Assembly (NCBI GenBank): GCA_027604705.1
Contig: JADHYV010000006.1
Coordinates: forward strand, 434,001 to 498,000
Source of the DNA: Allomyces arbusculus
Lineage: Eukaryota; Blastocladiomycota; Blastocladiomycetes; Blastocladiales; Blastocladiaceae
Length of the DNA stretch: 64,000 bases
Direction: 5' to 3'
Shown: positions 55,443 through 64,000 of the stretch, in pieces
Layout: every line of letters begins with the position of its first letter
How positions within the stretch are numbered: position 1 is the first letter of the stretch
The notes under the pieces: generated by a model
The model's input: only the letters and a program-made list of their open reading frames with translations
Databases searched by the model: none
What the model was told of the DNA's origin: nothing
Position numbers and translations under genes: made by a program

Positions 55443-56818
55443 CTAGCGCGTCGGCGCCAAGAGCGGTAGCTGCGTCCCAGACCCGTTGCGCAGCGGCGGC
55501 GTCGCGTAATTCGTGGGCGCCGACGAGAGCGGGTCAAGCGACGCCGGTGCCATCGGATACGCCCCAACGACATGCTCGGCCGGGCGCACGCCCGTGCCGC
55601 CCAACGGCGTGGGCCGACCGTTCGTGTCGTCGGCCACGAGCGTCCCAAGATGACCCTCAGCGAGCAATTTCTGCACCATGTTCTCGTTGACCACGTACAC
55701 GACGTGCGGCGGACCGTTGCGCGAGGCCTCGACCGACTCGGCCGCAATCACGCGCATTTCCTCGCGCAGTTGCGCGAGTAGTCCCGTGCCGTCGGGTTCG
55801 ACGCTCGCATTTTCGCCGTAGAGCGCGTGCCGCAGCATCGCCGAGACCGACGCTTGCTGGGCGAAACCGGGAATGTAGAGCCGCGCGCACAGGTACGCGC
55901 AGAAGGCGCCGAGAATGAAGCCCGTGAAGACGTCGAGCCAGTGGTGCCGGTTATCGACGATGCGCGTCAGCGCAATCGCCGCGGCACCCGTCGCGGGCAG
56001 GAACGAGATAAACATGCGGCCGCCCTTAGCCTCGTCCCAGTTGGCGTCAAAGACGCGCAAAAACGACGCGAGGTAGAGCGACGTGTAGACGAGGCCCGCG
56101 GCACTCACTGGAAAACGGAAAGCAAACCAAGTCAGTCAAGCATTGAAAACGGCGCCTTTGCTCAACATGAGCGCGACACGCACCCGACGAGTGGCCCGAC
56201 GGAAACGAGCGGCGGCCTTCGTTGACGATGCTCACCTCGCCCGTACACTGTGTCAGGTCCTTTGGGTTGGGTTTGCACCGGTCGAGGAAGTCGGGACGCA
56301 GACCGCCGACCAGGTTCTTGAGCGCGCCCGTGACGAGCAGCGCCAAGCCCGTCGACACGAGCAGACCCAGGACGGGCCGCCCTGCGCGCGACCGACCAAG
56401 GAGGAAGATGAAAATGAACGGCACGACGACGACGAGGACCTACTTGATCACACTGCGTAAGTTTCTCGCGCATGATGTTCATCCAATGCCTACGAGAAAA
56501 AACGTGCAAACGCAAGCCATTCCGGCACCGTCTGCTCGCGCATCGGGTTCTGAAGCGTAATGTCGTTGACATTGAAGGTCCTGGTGGTGGATGGCGTGGA
56601 TCAATCAACCTTCGGTTCGCGATGAAAAGTCGGCGCCGCGAGCGCGAAACGGGAAAGGACCCGTACCGCTTTTGCGGCGGCAGAATGTTGAGCACGCCGC
56701 CAATGGCCCAAAACACTACCAGGGCGAGAATTTCGAGGCCGAGGTGGCGGCGCTGGCCCGGGTTGATGAGCGAGCGCGGCGATGCATTGGCGCCGATACT
56801 TGGCAAGAAGGCTGCCAT
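55443..56818 (-). CDS. PAP2-family lipid phosphatase (LPP/DPP1-like)
   Basis: Proposed CDS complement(55443..56107, 56184..56439, 56508..56580, 56667..56818), 381 aa. The three PAP2 signature motifs are present: KNLVGGLRP, PSGHSS, and RIVDNRHHWLD holding the catalytic His and Asp. An N-terminal membrane helix (LEILALVVFWAIGGVLNIL) is followed by the FNVNDITLQNP...TVPEWLAF phrase seen before helix 2 in yeast Dpp1/Lpp1. Six helices are expected. It dephosphorylates phosphatidate, diacylglycerol pyrophosphate or related lipids at a lumenal or outer face. The C-terminal 130 residues are cytosolic, Pro/Gly-rich. The third intron (56440..56507) needs a GC donor to keep frame; with it all phases close. 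Confidence 0.87.
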
Positions 56819-58353
56819 GATTGCAGACGACGACGGGGCGGGTGCTACTGGAGTTGCTGGTGCCGGCCGAGGGGCCAAGTCGGGCGATACTCGTCAAGAA
56901 GCTTGTTGGCGAGAGCGAGGCTGTTGGTGCGGGGAGCCGGTTTGAGATGCTGGAGAGCGCGACAGTAGGTCCAAAAGCTGGTGTCGACACGAGTGCGGGG
57001 AGTGCCGCCCGCCAAGAAAGAGCGGGATGCGGTCGTCCACGGTCGCGACTGCAGCGTGGGCGAGCAAGGGAGGTGAGGGAGGACTGAGGCAACGCTCCGC
57101 CAAGAGTCCCGCGCCGGGGCGAAGTCACTGCGAGGCACTGCCTTGTTGCAACATCGCACGCGCATGCCAAGACGCGTGCACAGTGGCGCCCGAGCTTCGA
57201 ACCACACGCAACACGCAAAATTGTTTTCTGAAGCGGGGCGCAACCTGCCGCTCCGTGCTCGTTACTGGACGCTGGCGTGCCAGCCCTTTTCCGATGGCCG
57301 GTCGGTGGGTCGGCCCTGATCCCTCATTCTCGAGTTTGCTGCGTGATGATCTGGTCATCCCGACTTGAGAGCAGGGAACTGTCGTCAGCAATTGATGTGT
57401 GCTCGCTCTTCAGGCATTCTCTCCAACCTTGTTGACCTTGTTCTGCCCTCAAAACATCAAAACGTCAAAAACAGAGCAGTGTGCGATAACCGGTTCTGTT
57501 CGCTCTGAGCGGCTGGTATTCTCTCGTTGCACGCCGGTCAATCGCGGCCATAGACAGGTTAGCTGCGCGGTAGTTGGGTCTTGAGCGCATGAAGAATATC
57601 ATGGCCAAAACAATTAAAGGGACCGCTTCACCCGGGAGGAACGCCTGTCCGCTCACCAATCTCCATCCTCACTATTCCATGTGGGCTTGCAGGTGATGGT
57701 TGTGGGCAGGCCATGGTGACATGCTGAGGGAGCACCGCCCCAAAAGCGCAATGGTGCGCTGCGACCGTTTGCAAGTGATGATGTGTTGTTTGGGATCCCT
57801 TCCCCGCCTCGCACTGCACTCTTGGTGGGGGCGGTCGTGGTCAATTCTGGTGCCGGCCGTTCGGTCCTTGGTGCTTGTTTCAAGTATGGGCGGATCCCGT
57901 CTTGACAATATCAAGAGCTCTACGATTGTGTTTCAAAGGTGGTGGAGCATGAGTCTGCGTGAAGCGGGAGGGAAACATTGGTAAGGGTCGACAGCCGTGG
58001 CCAACGGTATTTATTGCCAGGAAACAAGACAAACGCAGCAACACAACGACCATCAAACACGACGCGTGTTGCGCCAGCGGACAAGGGCGGCAGCTGGAGC
58101 GAAGGCGACAGCGGGCGTCGCGGCCTGAGGACGTGGCCGTGCATCCTGTTCGTCACGGCGGATCGCAACGGACCCGCCCCAGTGCGCGGCACCCATGCCT
58201 TCACCCCCAGACAAGGATGCGACCGCTCTGTCGACTGACTGTGGCCACAGTGGCAGTGCGCGGGAGCTGCACCGCACTTTGTGTCTTCCATGGTGGAGAG
58301 AGCGTCGAGCGCCTGCGCCGTGCCAAGGGAATCCTTTTATCGCATGCATGGTA
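56819..58353. other. Intergenic region
   Basis: 5' flank of the PAP2 gene and 3' flank of the next minus-strand gene. No gene, repeat or RNA recognised over about 1.5 kb. The middle part is less GC-rich than the neighbours. Confidence 0.4.
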
Positions 58354-59100
58354 TCAATCGGTCGCAAGCACATTGCATAACACGTCCAGGACCTCGCCCT
58401 CACACGCCGGTGCGACGAGTCTCTCCACCGACCGTCGCCGCGGAAGCGCGCGCGGAGATGTTACTCCACGGCACTCCATCTCGTCCAGGGCCACGAGCGC
58501 GGCGAGAGCCTGCACCACACCAACGTTGGGCCCGTCGCGGATCTTGTTTGGCCAATTGGGCTTGACGCGATGCAGGTTCAAAGATGGCGGCGATGAGGAG
58601 GGCGAAACCACCGTCGATGCGCGCCGAGACGAACGCTCAGTCGCAGTAGAGGGCCGTGGCGACGAGTTCGACATGCGCCGTGGAGGCCCGGCCGCCCGCG
58701 CCGCTGATCGACTTGCACCCGCCCCACGAACCGGCGTCGACGCCGCCGCCCTCCTCGCTGGTCGCGCGTCAATACCAACCGCCGCACTCCACGTTCCCGC
58801 CGCGGACCGCGCCGCAGCACCAGCGACACGGTTCACGATGGCGACGGGCCACGCAATCACGCGAATGAAAGTGGCAAACGGCCACGCGATCAGGGCCCAC
58901 ACGAGTTGACGGACACGCGCGCGAAGGCGCGCACTGGTCGCGGCGGCGCGCACGTCGCGGATGACGGACGTCGCGTACGAGAGGCCGACAAGATTGGCGG
59001 CGGTCCACGCGAGTACGGCAAGGGCGAGGACCATGGCGAGCGCCGAGGGTTGGGTGGTGCCGGGCGCGGGAGCGCGGCGTGAAGAGGCTCGCGGCGGCAT
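58354..59100 (-). CDS. Possible small membrane protein, uncharacterised
   Basis: A single open frame; the ATG at 59100 gives 248 aa, and an earlier in-frame ATG at 59193 would give 279. Two hydrophobic segments are present near the start (ALAMVLALAVLAWTAANLVG and LVWALIAWPFATFIRVIAW), with basic residues between and after them. The rest is Arg/Ser/Ala-rich and likely disordered, with a more ordered end (VVQALAALVALDEME, VERLVAPACEGEVLDVL). No family is recognised. Codon bias is consistent with coding, but GC-rich DNA makes long chance frames common, so this is tentative. Confidence 0.45.
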   Translation of the reverse strand: MPPRASSRRAPAPGTTQPSALAMVLALAVLAWTAANLVGLSYATSVIRDVRAAATSARLRARVRQLVWALIAWPFATFIRVIAWPVAIVNRVAGAAARSAAGTWSAAVGIDARPARRAAASTPVRGAGASRSAARAAGPPRRMSNSSPRPSTATERSSRRASTVVSPSSSPPSLNLHRVKPNWPNKIRDGPNVGVVQALAALVALDEMECRGVTSPRALPRRRSVERLVAPACEGEVLDVLCNVLATD

Positions 59101-59193
59101 AGGGCGTGGTGGAGGGCGGACCAAGACGTCCGCGCGGTGCCGAGCAAACGGCAGGCAGGTCGATCGGCGAGAAGCTACGGCAGACTGGTCCAA

Positions 59194-60299
59194 CGAGGTC
59201 AGGATTCATGTCGACTTCGAGGGTCGTTCGACGGGGGCCCACCCACCGTGTACGGACAGAATCGAGCGACACGGGCACAATCGAAGGCCGTTGGGGCGAC
59301 GACCGAGGTCCTGTGGCTGCATCGTCGGCGGGTCAGCAAATAGTTGGGAACGGTATAACAGTTTTCGCCACGCAAAGCAGCCGGGGAGCGTGAAGGTCAA
59401 CGTGCTGCTGGTTTTCCGGCCCTGCTAGTTGGCCGTTGCTGCAGCCAGTGCCCAGCGTCGTCGATGCAGGGCGGTGAGGTCGGGGCAGGTCCAGACCGCT
59501 GCGTGTCTGCAGCAGGTTAGGGCCTCGTTCCGGTTGGGCGCGATTTCGGCGAGGGTGGATGGACCGCAGGATCGAATTGTCGAAGTGAGGAGGGCACGCG
59601 GCAGCTCGCGAGGGTCGCGAACGAGCCGAAGCGGGGTGATCAAGGCGTCTTTCGCGTGGGAATGGGCGTGGCATGTGACCGTGTCATTCGCACGTGCTGC
59701 ACCGCACCAGCCAGCGCGATCGCCGCTGCGCCACCCCACAGAGCAACGCAGCACCTCCAATCTCCCACCGAGCCAAACAGCACAGCGACAAAGTCAAGCT
59801 TGTCGGCGGTCACGACTCTTGATGAACCGCTGCCGCTGCGTGCTTTCGTTGTTCGCTGTCGCGCCGTTGATCACCATGGTTGACCCTGGCGCTGCAACCG
59901 TGTTCTCCTCCCCATCCCCACAGCGCTCCTGCTGCTCTCCTGCCCGCCAAACTCAACGGGACGCAAACCGCTGCATCTAGCAACAGCTGCTAACCGCGAG
60001 AACAATCTGGAGCTCGACCCGCCGCGTTCGCGACCGACCCCACGACGCGACCCAGCTCCGCATCCCGCCGACGCGACCAGCAATCAATTCTCCGGCTCCA
60101 GCGCGCGTGCCAGAGCTTGTCACGATCTACTAGCTCAGCCCGCGACGGTGACTGATTGGACGTGACGCTGAACGGTTGATCGCGGCAGTCGCGGCGTGGG
60201 GTCTGCTCCACCCTTGCTGCTCCCGCGAAAAGGGCGGCGTACTCTCTCCCTGCCCGACAACCTGCCTCTTTGCGCTTGTGTTCTCGACCAATATTGGCC
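59194..60299. other. Intergenic region between divergent genes
   Basis: Several overlapping open frames on both strands, all of irregular Arg/Ser-rich composition typical of GC-rich non-coding DNA. No gene called. Confidence 0.4.
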
Positions 60300-61595
60300 A
60301 TGACGGCCTCGGCAACAACAGCAACACCACCGTCGGCGCGCCGCTCGTCGACGTCGGCGGCTCTGGCGGCCGGATCATGGCGTCGGTGGTCGTGGTACCC
60401 GCGCGCGGCACGTCCCAACCACGACGACGCCCACGATGACGATGACGACAGCACCGAACACGCACACGCCGCCATGATTGCCTCCGTCAAGCGGCGCCAC
60501 CCGACAATAACCAGTTCGGCGCCCGCATCCCCTTCAGCACTGTCAATCCGCTCCACGTCCTCGTCCACGACTACGCGTGCTGGCGCTGGCGTGCAGCACC
60601 TCGTCTACCCCGCGCCGCCGCTCCCACCACCTGCACCGATCGTCCAGCCGAACCGTCGCCGCCCGATGTTGCTGATTATGGGCGCCGAAGGCATGGGCAA
60701 GTCGACCTTGGCCGTCCGTATCGCATCTCCCGGACGCGCAACTACCACGAGCCCAATCCCGCCACCGGATACGGCCACGCCGTACCTGGGCCACCCCAAT
60801 CTGCACGTCGTCGGACCAGCACGCACGCTCGTTGCTGACGTGCCGCTGTCAGCGCTCGCAGGTCCCTGCGGACCCGATTCAGTTCTTGCGCGCGCGCTCC
60901 GCACGCACCGCGCAGGCGTCCGCGTCGTGATCGCAACCACGCTCGAGCGCGACGGTCGCGTCGCACACGTACCTGACATTCGTGCGGCTCTCGCTGGGCT
61001 CGCACGCGTTCTGCATCGCGCGCCACCTGTCATGCCGCGACCAAGGTCACGACTTGCGCTGGCTGCCGCATCGGCCGCACTCGATAGTGATGGGGATGCG
61101 GACGACGACGCGCCGCGATCGTTGCGGCAGCGTGTCCAGGCCGGATGGATGCGGTGGCTCGGTGGACCGGGCCGTGGTAAGGGGCACGCGCCAGCGGCAG
61201 AGCCGTCCGACGATGGGTGGGAGTGGATGTTGCTGATCAACCGTGTGCCTGCGGCAGTGCTCGAGGCATGTCGGCAGCGGTCGCTGGACGGGGAGGAGTT
61301 TTGGGACGTGATTCATGCGCGTACGTTGTTCTTGCGTTCTTGCTTCCTAATTCGCCCCGGTTCTGACCCTCTTCACTCTGAATTTCCAGACGACCTCTAC
61401 ACGCCCGAGTGCATGGTGATCAGCGAGGACCAGCCGGGCCACGGCACGGCGTGGGCCGACCACCATGCGCCCAACATCGAGAGCATGGTGCATCGCGTGC
61501 ACCCGGTCCGCGAACCTGTGCGGTTGGGCAAGTGGGTGCACCATGCGGCCGAGGCGACCGTCGGGACGCTGCGGCGCGGTAGTAGTAAGGTGTAG
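60300..61595 (+). CDS. P-loop NTPase-like protein, uncharacterised
   Basis: Start chosen at 60300, the first ATG of the frame; 60474 is an alternative. Residues 1-120 are low-complexity with an Asp/His-rich patch. A Walker A motif, MGAEGMGKST, lies in LLIMGAEGMGKSTLAVRIA near residue 125. A strand VVIATTLERD and helices follow, but no clear DxxG, NKxD or Walker B Asp pair is visible. The C-terminal part has ordered phrases (EWMLLINRVPAAVLEAC, TPECMVISEDQ). A 69-nt stretch, 61321-61389, has a GTACGT donor and a TTTCCAG acceptor and is a multiple of three without a stop, so it can be spliced or kept without changing frame. Spliced, the protein is about 408 aa. No family recognised; a distant relation to the AIG1-like family here is not supported. 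Confidence 0.6.
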   Translation: MTASATTATPPSARRSSTSAALAAGSWRRWSWYPRAARPNHDDAHDDDDDSTEHAHAAMIASVKRRHPTITSSAPASPSALSIRSTSSSTTTRAGAGVQHLVYPAPPLPPPAPIVQPNRRRPMLLIMGAEGMGKSTLAVRIASPGRATTTSPIPPPDTATPYLGHPNLHVVGPARTLVADVPLSALAGPCGPDSVLARALRTHRAGVRVVIATTLERDGRVAHVPDIRAALAGLARVLHRAPPVMPRPRSRLALAAASAALDSDGDADDDAPRSLRQRVQAGWMRWLGGPGRGKGHAPAAEPSDDGWEWMLLINRVPAAVLEACRQRSLDGEEFWDVIHARTLFLRSCFLIRPGSDPLHSEFPDDLYTPECMVISEDQPGHGTAWADHHAPNIESMVHRVHPVREPVRLGKWVHHAAEATVGTLRRGSSKV

Positions 61596-62275
61596 CACGT
61601 CGCCGAACCGTCTATTTTTGATGCCATGTTTGCTTGTCCACCTCAATCCCGTCCATGCCTTTTTTTACCGCCTGCTCGACCTGTTTTTGCATGTGTTGTA
61701 CGACTCGTAGAACCGTTCTTGATCTTGCACATATTTCTTGGTCCGCACTGCACTCTGATCAGAAGCAGGTGGGGGATCAAGACAGAGAGAAGAGAACGAC
61801 ACCTCCGAACTCCGAAGACAAAAGGACCAGGTACGAGGCCAACGCAAGTCGCAATGCATCCGCGAGACAACACGCGCGTCTCCCACGTCTCCCACACTCG
61901 TCTTGTTTCGCTGTACGACCACTAACAACCACGGCCACTGCCTGCCACCCCGTGCGCTCGCAGGGACTGCAAAAGGGCGTCGACCGACGTCACGACTGCC
62001 CATCGGGCGCCCATTGGGAGCGGACCGATGCGTAGAGCGCGCGCGCAACTTGCTGCAACCCATTCAACGCACGGCTCGAGCTGGTGTTGGTGTTCTTTGC
62101 GCACTGCTCTGACAGTCCAGTCCGCTATCTGCCCCGTGTGCTGCCAGTTCCATCCTCATGTTCACCCGTTTTACGAGTGCCGGAAACCGATCCGTCGCCG
62201 CGTCGCTCTGGACCCCCGAATTATTCGACCGGGTCTGTCCTAACACGGCAATAGCACCGCCAGCCTGCAGCAGCC
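61596..62275. other. Intergenic region
   Basis: No gene seen. The last 50 bases before 62276 give a plausible leader (CAGCAGCCATG start context). Confidence 0.4.
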
Positions 62276-63988
62276 ATGATCGACTCGGACCGTTTTGACC
62301 GTCCCAAGCACCCGGACCCACCACATCACGCTCCGCATGGCGAAGCCCGCATTCCCGTCGTCGAGCGCGCGATGCCTGGCACGCTCACGATCCCGCCGAA
62401 TGAAGTGACGCTGACACGCGCCGTCGTGATCGTATCATGGCTGTTCAGCGTCGCCGCCATGTTCCTGGTCGTCGCCATGGTCGCCGCGCACCTCAAGTCT
62501 TTCTCGACCTTCTCCGCCCGTTTCCTTCGCCGCGCACCACGTCGTAGACGGCCTCCGGTCACCGGCACTACGCCGGCCGCGCACCTCTTCTCTGGCCGCG
62601 CCGCGCGCTCCCGCTGCATTCCCGATAGCGACGGGCGTATGGAATTGCTCCTTCTCGCGGCGTTCGGCATCGCTGGGGAAGCGACCAATGCGCTGATCGC
62701 TGTGCAGGCCGCACCGCACATCCGCATGTGGCCCGCGCACTACACGGCGCGCGCGATTCTCTTCTTCCCAATCGGCGGGATCTCGTTGCTCATTATCACG
62801 CTGCGCGTTGCCGGGCTCTGCTTCAAGTCGATATCGGCACAGCGGCGCATGTGGCACGCGGCACTGCTCGCGTTCGCGTTCCTGACCCCGCCGTTTATTG
62901 CGGGCAATCTAATTCTCGCACCGGAGAACGACTGGGACGCGCCAGGGACAGCGCAGTCGCCGTGGTGGGCGGTCCTGCTGTACGTGAATGCTGTGTTCCC
63001 GATCGCGGTCGTGGCCATGACCGCGTATAGCGTGCACGTCACGCTCGCACACCGACGGGCCCTGGGGATGCGGGGGGCCCTCGTGTCGAGGACTCCGGCG
63101 AGGCTTGGTGGAGTGATGGAGGCGTCGTCGCGACCGCACGCGAGCGTGTCGGCCGTGGATGTGACGGCCGCGGAACTCGCGTCGCCCTTCTCGCCGCCGC
63201 CGTCGCCGACGGTGCGTGACGGACCGGATCACTTACGACCGGCATCACCGGCGACGGGTGGTCGACCGATGCTGTCGAGCAGTCTCGCGGCGTCGCCCGT
63301 GGTGCCAGCGGCAGCGGCGACTGTGCCGGCTTCTGGCGGGTCCGAGAGCCCTGCAAGATTATCTGCGCCGGCACCAACTGGTCGACTGAAGCGGTCGAGT
63401 ATTCTGGCGGCTGTCCGTCCACCGGCCATGACGATTACGCCTCGTCCACCGGTCCCTCCATCCGCACCAGCACCCGCAAACGTCTTATCCCTAACGACCT
63501 CGTCCACGTCGGGACTCTCCACCACCTCGCAAACGTTATCCACCGCCACGGCAACCGACGCGGCCGCCGCTGCGCCCACACGCCGATCGACCAGCGCGTC
63601 GGTCCAGGGCGCGCTCGGCACAACCTTTTGGGTCCTGAGCACCGGGTACCTGCTCGTCTGGTTCGCGACACTCGCGTACAATGCCCTCTCCAACCACAAC
63701 GGGTTCCTGCGCATGGCCGTGACCACATGTCTCTCCACTTGCTGGCTGGTTGTCGAGGCGCTATTCAAGCTGATTGTGCGCGCGCGTGTGCGCCGGAGTC
63801 GGCGTGGGCATGCGATCAAGGCGCGCGCGGCAATGGCGCCGCCGAAACCGGCCGTGACGCCCGCGAGTCAGTGGAGTTTAGGGTCGATGGGGCAGTTGGA
63901 GGTGGTTGAGGGGGAGGGCGCGGTGGAGACGACGAAGGGAAAGGGGGGCCGTGGAGTGAGGTGGTGGAACGCGGGAACGAAGGCGTGA
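62276..63988 (+). CDS. Seven-helix membrane protein, uncharacterised
   Basis: A single exon of 570 aa. Hydrophobic segments fall at about residues 47-69, 123-143, 159-181, 195-215, 230-253, 448-468 and 480-500: seven, in a 5 + 2 arrangement split by a 190-residue Ser/Pro/Ala-rich loop. The tail is basic then Gly/Lys-rich. The loop and tail contain many possible phosphorylation sites. A seven-helix receptor-like protein with a long third cytoplasmic loop is one reading, but no diagnostic GPCR motif is seen, and a lineage-specific multi-pass protein is equally possible. Confidence 0.65.
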   Translation: MIDSDRFDRPKHPDPPHHAPHGEARIPVVERAMPGTLTIPPNEVTLTRAVVIVSWLFSVAAMFLVVAMVAAHLKSFSTFSARFLRRAPRRRRPPVTGTTPAAHLFSGRAARSRCIPDSDGRMELLLLAAFGIAGEATNALIAVQAAPHIRMWPAHYTARAILFFPIGGISLLIITLRVAGLCFKSISAQRRMWHAALLAFAFLTPPFIAGNLILAPENDWDAPGTAQSPWWAVLLYVNAVFPIAVVAMTAYSVHVTLAHRRALGMRGALVSRTPARLGGVMEASSRPHASVSAVDVTAAELASPFSPPPSPTVRDGPDHLRPASPATGGRPMLSSSLAASPVVPAAAATVPASGGSESPARLSAPAPTGRLKRSSILAAVRPPAMTITPRPPVPPSAPAPANVLSLTTSSTSGLSTTSQTLSTATATDAAAAAPTRRSTSASVQGALGTTFWVLSTGYLLVWFATLAYNALSNHNGFLRMAVTTCLSTCWLVVEALFKLIVRARVRRSRRGHAIKARAAMAPPKPAVTPASQWSLGSMGQLEVVEGEGAVETTKGKGGRGVRWWNAGTKA

Positions 63989-64000
63989 GGGGAACGATGG

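Noticed and set aside
60300-61595. Idea that the P-loop gene is a fifth member of the AIG1-like family
   Set aside because: Beyond the Walker A it shares neither the DxPG site nor the helical QQL block, and its domain order differs.
1-64000. Transposons, retroelements, CRISPR arrays, rRNA
   Set aside because: No transposase, reverse transcriptase, integrase, terminal repeats, regular spaced repeats or rRNA-like blocks were recognised on reading both strands.

Overview
The window is eukaryotic nuclear DNA: GC-rich, gene-dense, with short GT-AG introns (mostly 60-110 nt). Donors are usually GTACGY or GTATGT, and a CTGAC/CTAAC-like branch site often lies close to the acceptor. The gene set includes the Sm-E spliceosome core protein, PCF11, FIS1, an Aim32/Apd1-type sucrase/ferredoxin-like protein, an NPARD aquaglyceroporin, methylglutaconyl-CoA hydratase, an FHIP-type protein and an intracellular cPLA2-like lipase. 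This mixture of fungal and animal-like genes suggests an early-diverging, probably zoosporic, fungus (Blastocladiomycota or a chytrid relative). The placement is inference; no marker here fixes the phylum.

Layout. 0-1.9 kb: 3' part of an AIG1/GIMAP-like P-loop protein with a coiled-coil/membrane tail. 2-5.7 kb: gene-poor, with gene remnants, an AT-richer patch and a duplicated scrap of the downstream phospholipase gene. 5.8-12.7 kb: orphan protein, cPLA2-like lipase (minus), SNRPE (plus), small mitochondrial membrane protein (minus). 13.2-20.2 kb: a very large ZNFX1-type helicase with three N-terminal CCCH fingers. 21.1-24.6 kb: three tandem paralogues, only the first of which keeps its MYND finger. 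26.3-27.7 kb: aquaglyceroporin. 28.5-30.3 kb: an apparently intact gene joining an AIG1-like GTPase to an Hsp70-type substrate-binding domain. 31.6-34.6 kb: M1 aminopeptidase. 35.2-38.8 kb: broken relatives of the GTPase family, SH3 remnants and a CpG-depleted stretch. 39.2-51.2 kb: AUH, a CaaX protein, FIS1, PCF11 and FHIP. 52.1-63.99 kb: Aim32-like protein, MFS transporter, PAP2 phosphatase, two uncharacterised proteins (one with a P-loop) and a multi-pass membrane protein.

Most genes are unrelated housekeeping loci. The main system-level signal is the GTPase family at four places in the window (0-1.9, 28.5-30.3, 36.0-36.5 and 36.9-38.8 kb). Members share a GTPase-like head and a helical middle region, and at least two share an intron position and phase, but their C-terminal modules differ: coiled-coil/membrane, Hsp70 substrate-binding domain, and possibly SH3. 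Such a head with exchangeable tails, amid decaying copies, looks like a rapidly evolving lineage-specific family. An intracellular sensing or defence role is speculation. Exon joins were chosen by hand from splice signals and reading phase, so boundaries may be off by a base or so.
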